A stretch of DNA of 64,000 nucleotides. Source: Glycine soja. Its lineage: Eukaryota > Streptophyta > Magnoliopsida > Fabales > Fabaceae. The notes under the pieces are model-generated. The model saw only the letters and a list, made by a program, of their open reading frames with translations, searched no databases and was not told where the DNA came from. Below, piece by piece: positions 57,784 through 64,000 of the stretch; position 1 is the stretch's first letter; each line of letters opens with the position of its first letter. A program made the translations under genes and the position numbers. Where the stretch lies: positions 5,528,001-5,592,000 of the forward strand of contig NC_041021.1 in the NCBI RefSeq assembly GCF_004193775.1, in the 5' to 3' direction.

Positions 57784-58374
57784 ATGAACGAAGATGAGTG
57801 GATATATAAGAGCATTATGTTTGAAGAAATTAATATGAATGAAGACACGGGAGAGGAACTTGCTGTGGTTGAAAATATTAATTGTTCTGATGCCTTTAAT
57901 TCTTCTTAGGTATTGATATATTTTCTATTTGGTTATAGTAAGTAAATGAATGTCTTAACAAGACTAAACATGTATTGTCCTTTTTGTAGGTGTTTCCTAC
58001 CCGTGAGGACGTATTACAAAGGACTTGTACTGTTGCATATGATATTGGTTTTATGACTGTGATAATGAGGTCTGACACATCAACTAAAAAGAGAGGAAGA
58101 ACCTCATTTGGTTTAATTGGTTGTGAGAGGAGTGGAAAGTATAACATGCAAGAAAGATTTAGTATGAACGGTGACTAGCACTAGAAAATGTGATTGTCCT
58201 TTTAAGCTGCGAGTGAAATCAATCTCAGGAGGTGAAGGGTGGATGGTCAACTTAATACGTGGGACTCATAATCATGCATTAACTAAGTCATTGAGTGGAC
58301 ATCCATATGTTGGTCCACTAACTGAGGATGAGAAGATTATTCTTGGTGATATGACAAAGTCAATGGTCAAATAA
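57784..58374 (+). pseudogene. MULE transposase, FAR1-type DNA-binding part
   Basis: ATG 57784 opens a short acidic exon (MNEDEWIYKSIMFEE) that ends in TAG at the exon edge, next to GTATTG. The next exon starts after TTTGTAG at 57990 (VFPTREDVLQ). Continuing frames give RTSFGLIGCERSGKY, then after a frameshift TSTRKCDCPFKLRVKS and HNHALTKSLSGHP: the Cys and His pattern of the FAR1 WRKY-GCM1 zinc finger that binds transposon ends. Ends in an in-frame stop at 58372. Confidence 0.75.
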
Positions 58375-59672
58375 AAAAATATTCTTCTCACTTTGAAGAA
58401 CCACAATGCCAACAATTGTACAACAATGAAGCAAGTCTACAATGCAAGATATACATATTGTTCTTCTATAAGAGGCAATAATACTGAAATGAAACAATTA
58501 ATGAAACTACTTGAACATGATATGTATATTCATTGGCATAGACTGAAGGATGAAGATGTCGTACGTGATATATTTTGGACACATCCGGATGTAGTAAAAT
58601 TAAGTAATGCATGTCATTTGGTATTTCTCGTAGATAGTACATAGAAAACAAATAGATACAAACTGCCTTTACTTGACATTGTTGGTGTGACACCTATTAG
58701 GATGAAATTTTTAGCTGCATTTTCCTATTTGGAGGGCGAATGTATAAACAATATTGTCTAGGATCTTGAACGGTTTAGAGATATTTTTATGAGAAGTGAT
58801 GCATTCCCTCAAGTCATTGTTACTGACAAAGATTCAACATTGATGAATGCAGTGAAAACTGTGTTCCATGAGTCAACTAACTTGTTATGTCGGTTTTACA
58901 TTGATAAGAATATTAAGGCAAAATGTAAAACCCTTATGGGTCAAAAACACGCATGGGACTATGTGATGGAAGCATGGGTAAGTCTTGTGAATTGTTCTAC
59001 TGAAATAGAGTATGATGACTGCCTTACGAAGTTTGAAATTGCTTGCTCACCATGACCAATGTTTGTTGACTATGTCAAACACACATGGTTGATTCCCCAC
59101 ATACATAGATTTGTAAAAGCATGGAAAAATAAGGTGATGCATCCAGGAAACACAACAACTAACAGGTATGAAGATTGTTAATCTATATTTGTTTTTTTTA
59201 AGAACACATTAATGGATGAAAATAATTCTTTGCCTTTTTAAATGCAAGGTTGAGTTTGTGCATTGAACCTTAAAGGGACTTCTCCCGAATAGCCTTGGAG
59301 ACCTATCTAGTGTTTGGGATGCCATTAACCACATGGTCAATTTGCAACACAGTGAAATAGATATCTTTTGAGACAAGCACACATATGGTCAGACATGTTT
59401 TTAAAGTTACCTTATACAAGAGACTAATTGGCATGGTATCAATATATGTGTTAAACTAGATTGTTGTTGAGTTAGAGTGAGCGAATTATCTGGACATTGA
59501 TAGTTCTCGTTGTGGATGAATTATGAGAACTACTCATGGTCTCTCATGTGGATGTGAGCTAGCTAGATATGTTGTTGGTAGCATACCACTTGACATAGTC
59601 CATATGTTTTGGCTAAGGATAAGTTTTTTAGACTAAGGTTTATTTGAGCTCGAAGTCCACGTAACCCAAGAG
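58375..59672 (+). pseudogene. MULE transposase catalytic and SWIM parts
   Basis: Broken frames: a helical block (58393-58640), then VFLVDST.KTNRYKLPLLDIVG with the first catalytic Asp (about 58620-58685), FLAAFSYLEGE, and FPQVIVTDKDSTLMNAV with the second (about 58800-58850). Later, about 59505-59640, a SWIM zinc-finger pattern (THGLSCGCELARYVVGSIPLDIVHMFW). At least five stops or frameshifts are present. This is the DDE transposase of Mutator-like elements. Confidence 0.8.
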
Positions 59673-61882
59673 ATGGAAGCCATATTCAAGCGGTTTGAAG
59701 ATGTTGATATATGTGGCAAAGTGACTCTAAAGAGTAAAATTTGGGAACTTGCATACCCTGATCTAACTTCGATGTGTGTTCCTCTTGAAAAGGTGAAAAC
59801 AAAAGGTGGTCAAAGGAAACATATGACCAAACAACAAAGATCAATGAAGCGTGATTTGTCTTACTTTGAGTATATGGATGCATTACATTTGGTGCATAAT
59901 AGCTCCTCTGCACTGAAACGGTCTGCATCATCATCTAAACAATCGCAATCAAAGAGGAATATGCTAATGTTGAATCTATTTCATCCATGCATGCAAGATT
60001 TCATTAAAAACATTATTGATGTCAAAGATGATGGCAATTGTGGATATCATGTAATTGCTGCCTTATTAGGTTTGGGTGAAGATTCGTGGTCTTTAGTTCA
60101 CAATCATTTGCTCAAAGAACTTGAACAATGGTATGATGACTATATAGTCCTATTTGGTGGCGTAGATAGATATGAGCATTTCAAGCGATCCCTACTTGCT
60201 AATGGATTATCTATGGTATATAAGTTTTTTGTTACACATTAATGGATAAATATTATTATTATATTACAAATTAAATTTGTTAGGTGCAAGTAACCATGAA
60301 TAAGTGGATGAATATTAACGATATGGGTTATGCCATTGCATCAAAGTATAACGTCATCCTTGTTTCTCTTTCTCTCCAATAAAGTATGAAGTTTTTTCTA
60401 GTTAGAAGTCAATCACTGAGAGATAGTTATATTCATTGCATTATATGTATTTGTTGGACAAGTGACCTTAATAACATAAGAGGGGGGGGGGGTGAATTAA
60501 GTTTCAAAATTTCTCACTAACAAACTTTTAATCCCCTTCTAAATGATAGACTCATAATGCAGAAGAAGAAGCAACAATCAATTTAATAATGTTCTTTAAA
60601 CATGCAAGACAAAATTGATTACAATAACATAAATAAGATAAGGGAAGATAGAAATGCAAACTCGAGTTATACTGGTTCGGCCACTTCCCGTGCCTACGTC
60701 CAATCCTCAAGCAACCCACTTGAGATTTTCCACTATCTTTGTAAGTCCTTTACGGACTTTGAACACACCTTGGGATCCCTCACCCTTGTGTTCAAAGATT
60801 CTCCAAGAGACAACCTGTCTCATGATTACAATTCTCACAATCCAAGAGACAACCAGTCTCTTGATTACAACTAATTTTCTGAGATGAATAGAAAGATTTC
60901 TCTCCTTTAGAGTGGATGATACAAATTGAAGTTCCTAGAGGATTTTCTCTCTTTTAGAGATGATAATACAATTTGAAGTTCCTAGATGAATTCTCAATAG
61001 ATTTGCAAGTGTTTGCCCAAGAGTTGTTGAGAAAGCATTTGGCAATTAAGTTCTCTTAGAATATCTCTCTCTTATTTTTCAAAGTTAGACACACATATAT
61101 ATAGGCCCTTCGTGCTTTTTCAAAATGGTTTGAAGAGATGTGTCTTTTCAAAAAGCTTTTTCTGAAATTCTTCACTGGTAATTGATTACAGGTTTCTGGT
61201 AATCGATTACATAGTTATATTTTGAAGGTCATGTCTTTCCAAAGTGTTTTCTGAAGTGCCATTGCTGGTAATCAACTACAAACATCTGGTAATCGATTAC
61301 ATGATTCAAAATTCAAATTCAAAACCCTTTTTAAAAAGTTTTTTTTTCAAAATTGTCTTTTGGTAATCGATTACACTGCCTGGTAATTGATTACCAGAGC
61401 CTTGATCTTTTGGAAACACTTTGTTTTGAGGAAAAAGCTTGATCTTGAATTAATCTTGAAGAAATGCTTGTTTGTTGAAGTAACCTTGTGTTAATCTTGA
61501 AGCAATGCTTAACCTTTGAATGTTTGTTGAAGTAATCTTGAAAGCAACCTTGTTTGATTATTCTTTGACATCATCAAAATCATGTATTCATACATTAACA
61601 GTATTGGTCATGTATATGACAATCATTTTGTTAAGGTATAACGATGAACCATTTCGTTAATTTTTGGATTATAACATGTGTTATTAACATTTTAATGTGT
61701 ACTGGTCATTGTAACAAGTTTTTCTGAGAGATGGTTGTCTTATGCTGTCAACTGCTTTGTTATGGTCAACACATTGTCATTATGAAGCAAAACAGTGACC
61801 TACTCTGTATATTAGTCGAATGTACCAATATACTAATTCCATGAGGTTGACCACACAACATGTTGATCTAGAAGAAGATTGA
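59673..61882 (+). pseudogene. OTU-type cysteine protease domain fused to MULE transposase, split by solo LTR
   Basis: ATG 59673 opens 189 clean codons. A Lys- and Arg-rich linker is followed by IKNIIDVKDDGNCGYHVIAALLG, where DGNC matches the OTU active-site Asp and nucleophile Cys (about 60011-60066). After an intron (about 60225-60283) the exon MNKWMNINDMGYAIASKYNVILVSL continues to HCIICI, where a solo LTR (60452-61600) intervenes. Beyond it the frame resumes GHVYDNHFVK (about 61605-61635), which supplies the expected catalytic His. A last stretch (about 61784-61879, PTLYISRMYQYTN) ends at TGA 61880. A TGG-to-TGA-type stop near 61794 also breaks it. OTU proteases cleave ubiquitin-type modifiers; what this one would do for a transposon is unknown. 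Confidence 0.75.
60452..61600 (-). mobile_element. Solo LTR of second family, TSD GTATT
   Basis: 1149 bp, TGTTGGACAAG to CATTAACA, flanked by GTATT at 60447-60451 and 61601-61605. Same family as 45300-46187, opposite orientation, with several GTAATCGATTAC-type palindromes. Inserted in the OTU coding sequence. Confidence 0.92.
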
Positions 61883-62663
61883 ACATTTTGTTATTGTTTA
61901 TTGGTTTGTAACTTAAATAGTTGCAATGTCATAGATAATGCATTTAACACTTTAGTAATCATATTTGCATAATGAAGACAATTTTTGTTTCTGAATTATT
62001 GTAGTCAGATACAAAATAAACGCATATGTTAATCACAGTCAGATACATAGTTAATGAAATAATACCAAATCATCATCATCGTCCACCACCATCTCTCCCC
62101 CGTGTATCCATTCTTCGTCTTGATTGAACATAAATATTTTTGTGCTCAGTGAACCCCTTGGCTTATCTTATACACTGGTATGTTATAGTGTATGCATCTG
62201 TTCCAATAGTTACCATCCTCATATCTAACATGTGTTGCAATCTTTCTACTATCTTTTGTGATGGAAGCATGCTTGAGAAGCTTCTATGGAGGCTGAATCT
62301 TTGAGTTTCAATAAGGTTCTTCAATGGTGATTTTCAGCCATGGAGTTGCAGCAGATGATAAAGGAGAAGATGTGAGAGGAGGTGTCATCCATTAGAGAAT
62401 AAGCCATGGAAGGACAAACACCAAGAGAGTGCCTTGGATAAGAAGCTTAGAGAGGAAGCTTCAATGGAGGAAGAGAACGAGAGTGAGAAAGAGAGGGGGG
62501 AGGGGGGCGGGGGGGAAGGGGAGTGGAAATTTAAGGAGATTAGGAAAAGAAATTGAACTTTGAAGTGTGTCTCACAAGTTTCTCATTCATCAAAGTTATG
62601 ACAAGTGTTATACATGTTTCTATTTATAGCCTAGCACACGGGAAGCTTCCTTGAGAAGCAAAA
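61883..62663. other. Intergenic DNA
   Basis: No gene is recognised. A purine-rich run (GAGAGAGG...GGGGG) lies at about 62480-62525. Confidence 0.45.
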
Positions 62664-64000
62664 TGTAGAAGCAAAGCTTCATGGTGAATCAAAGGTGATT
62701 CACAGGTGTTTTGATGATAACAAAAGATGATGACAAAGGTGATGACAAAAAGCTCAAAGATCAATCAAAGAACAACTCAAGTGAATCAAGAACAATTCAA
62801 GAGTTCAAGATAAGAATTAAGAAGAATTCAAGACTCAAGAAGAAAGTCTAGAGTCAAGAATCAAGATTCAAGGTTCAAGATCTCAAGAATTAAGATCAAG
62901 ATTCAAGAATGAAGAGAAGACTCAATCAAGATAAGTATTAAAAAGTTTTTCAAAACTTTGAATAGCACATGAATTTTTGACAAAACCTTTTACCAAAGAG
63001 TTTTTACTCTCTGGTAATCGATTACCATAAAATAGTAATCGATTACCAGTAGCAAATTAGATTTGAAAAAGTTTTCAAATTGAATTTACAACGTTCCAAT
63101 TATTTTCAAAAAGTTGTAATCGATTACAATGTTTTGGTAATCGATTACCAATGCCTTTGAACGTTGAAATTCAAATTCAAATGCGAAGAGTCACATCTTT
63201 TTACATAAAAGCTTTGTGTAATCGATTACACTATTATGGTAATCGATTACCAGTGATTGTTTCTGAATAAATCAAAAGATGTAACTCTTCAAAAGGGTTT
63301 TGACTTTTTCAAATTGGTTTTAAGTTTTTCTAAAAGTTATAACTCTTCCAAATGGTCTTCTTGGCCAGACATGAAGAGTCTATAAAAGCAAGGCTTTGAT
63401 TTGCTTTTCAAGATACTTTTTACATTCATTTGATCAATCCTTTACACGCATTGAATCTTTTTGAATTTCTTCTTCTTCTTTGTACCAAAAGCTTTCTGGT
63501 TTTCCAAACCTTGAAAACTTGTGCTATTCATCTTTTCATTCTCTTCTCCCTTTGCCAAAAAGAATTCGCCAAGGACTAACCGCCTGAATTCTTTTTGTGT
63601 CTTTCTTCTCCCTTTTCCAAAAGAACAAAGGACTAACCGCATGAATTCTTTTGTGTCTCCCTTCTCCCTTGTCAAAGAATTCAAAACGACACAGTCTGAG
63701 AATTCTTTTGATTCTTCCCTTTCCCTTATACAAAAGTTTTCAAAGGACTAACCGCCTGAGAATTCTTTTGTATCCCCATTCACAAAGTATCAAAGGTTTA
63801 ATAGCCTGAGATCTTTGTCTTAACACATTGGAGGGTACATCCTTTGTGGTACAAGTAGAGGGTACATCTACTTGGGTTTGACTGAGAACAAGAGAGGGTA
63901 CATCTCTTGTGGATCAGTTCTAGTGGAGGGTACATCCACTAGGGTTTCAAAGAGAACAAGGGATGGTACATTCCTTGTGGATCTTTGCTTGTAAAAGGAT
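62664..64000 (+). mobile_element. SIRE-type LTR, left part, cut by window end
   Basis: Begins TGTAGAAGCAAAGCTTCATG and follows the 19711 LTR closely, with the GTAATCGATTAC palindromes, the TATAAAA box (near 63381) and the stem-loop array (from about 63558). It cannot be told whether it is a solo LTR or the 5' LTR of an element. Confidence 0.9.

Noticed and set aside
61883..62663. Continuation of the MULE-OTU gene or a separate gene
   Set aside because: No open frame or domain after TGA 61880; terminal repeats of the MULE could not be found.

Overview
This is a eukaryotic plant nuclear window. It has AT-rich DNA, GT-AG introns, and nested plant LTR retrotransposons. Its SIRE-type Copia LTRs (rich in the palindrome GTAATCGATTAC), Ogre-like element and DUF7745-type extra ORF point to a legume, most likely soybean or a relative. 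Species is inferred from remembered family character, not from a search.

Layout: (a) About 219-13200 is a decayed, LTR-less Ogre/Tat Ty3-gypsy element on the minus strand (extra ORF, gag, protease, start of RT). A 6.65-kb 5'-truncated endogenous pararetrovirus (Caulimoviridae, florendovirus-like, plus strand, 948-7598) sits inside it. (TA)n tracts flank the viral copy, and it lies where Ogre elements carry their PR-RT intron. (b) 13346-19705 is non-genic: a decayed LTR, a possible SINE, and a 0.93-kb tandem duplication rich in GCGACC motifs with (TA)n tracts. (c) 19711-26636 is a complete-ended SIRE-type Copia element (TSD TATAC, two 1.65-kb LTRs, intact protease-integrase-RT-RNase H ORF) that has lost gag. 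(d) 27358-39600 is a retrotransposon graveyard: a CACTA-type end, an internally deleted Ty3-gypsy element with TSD GGAAT, LINE remains, other LTRs, and a broken minus-strand Copia. (e) 40500-43220 holds fragments of a host gene, two of them tandem copies of a MIP1 leucine-zipper-like exon. (f) 43329-45075 is a solo LTR of the SIRE-type family (TSD GTAAA), followed by a fragment of a second LTR family and an orphan first exon of an ADP-ribosylation factor gene. (g) 50914-55676 is the one convincing intact host gene: a four-exon RING-HC E3 ligase-like protein of 247 residues with two Tourist-like MITEs in intron 3. (h) 57784-61882 is a dead Mutator-like transposase gene (FAR1, MULE, SWIM domains) joined to an OTU-type cysteine protease domain. 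A solo LTR (60452-61600, TSD GTATT) splits the OTU part. (i) 62664-64000 is the start of another SIRE-type LTR that runs off the window.

The most unusual signal is in the LTR leader of the SIRE-type family. About eleven consecutive stem-loops (20624-21075 in the 5' LTR) fall into two series. Each series has a constant loop and variable but self-complementary stems, and the pattern recurs in all four copies in the window. This looks like a selected RNA structure rather than chance. The other strong items are the MULE-OTU fusion, the gag-less Copia with intact pol, and the viral copy whose polyprotein is broken while its downstream ORF of unknown function is still open.
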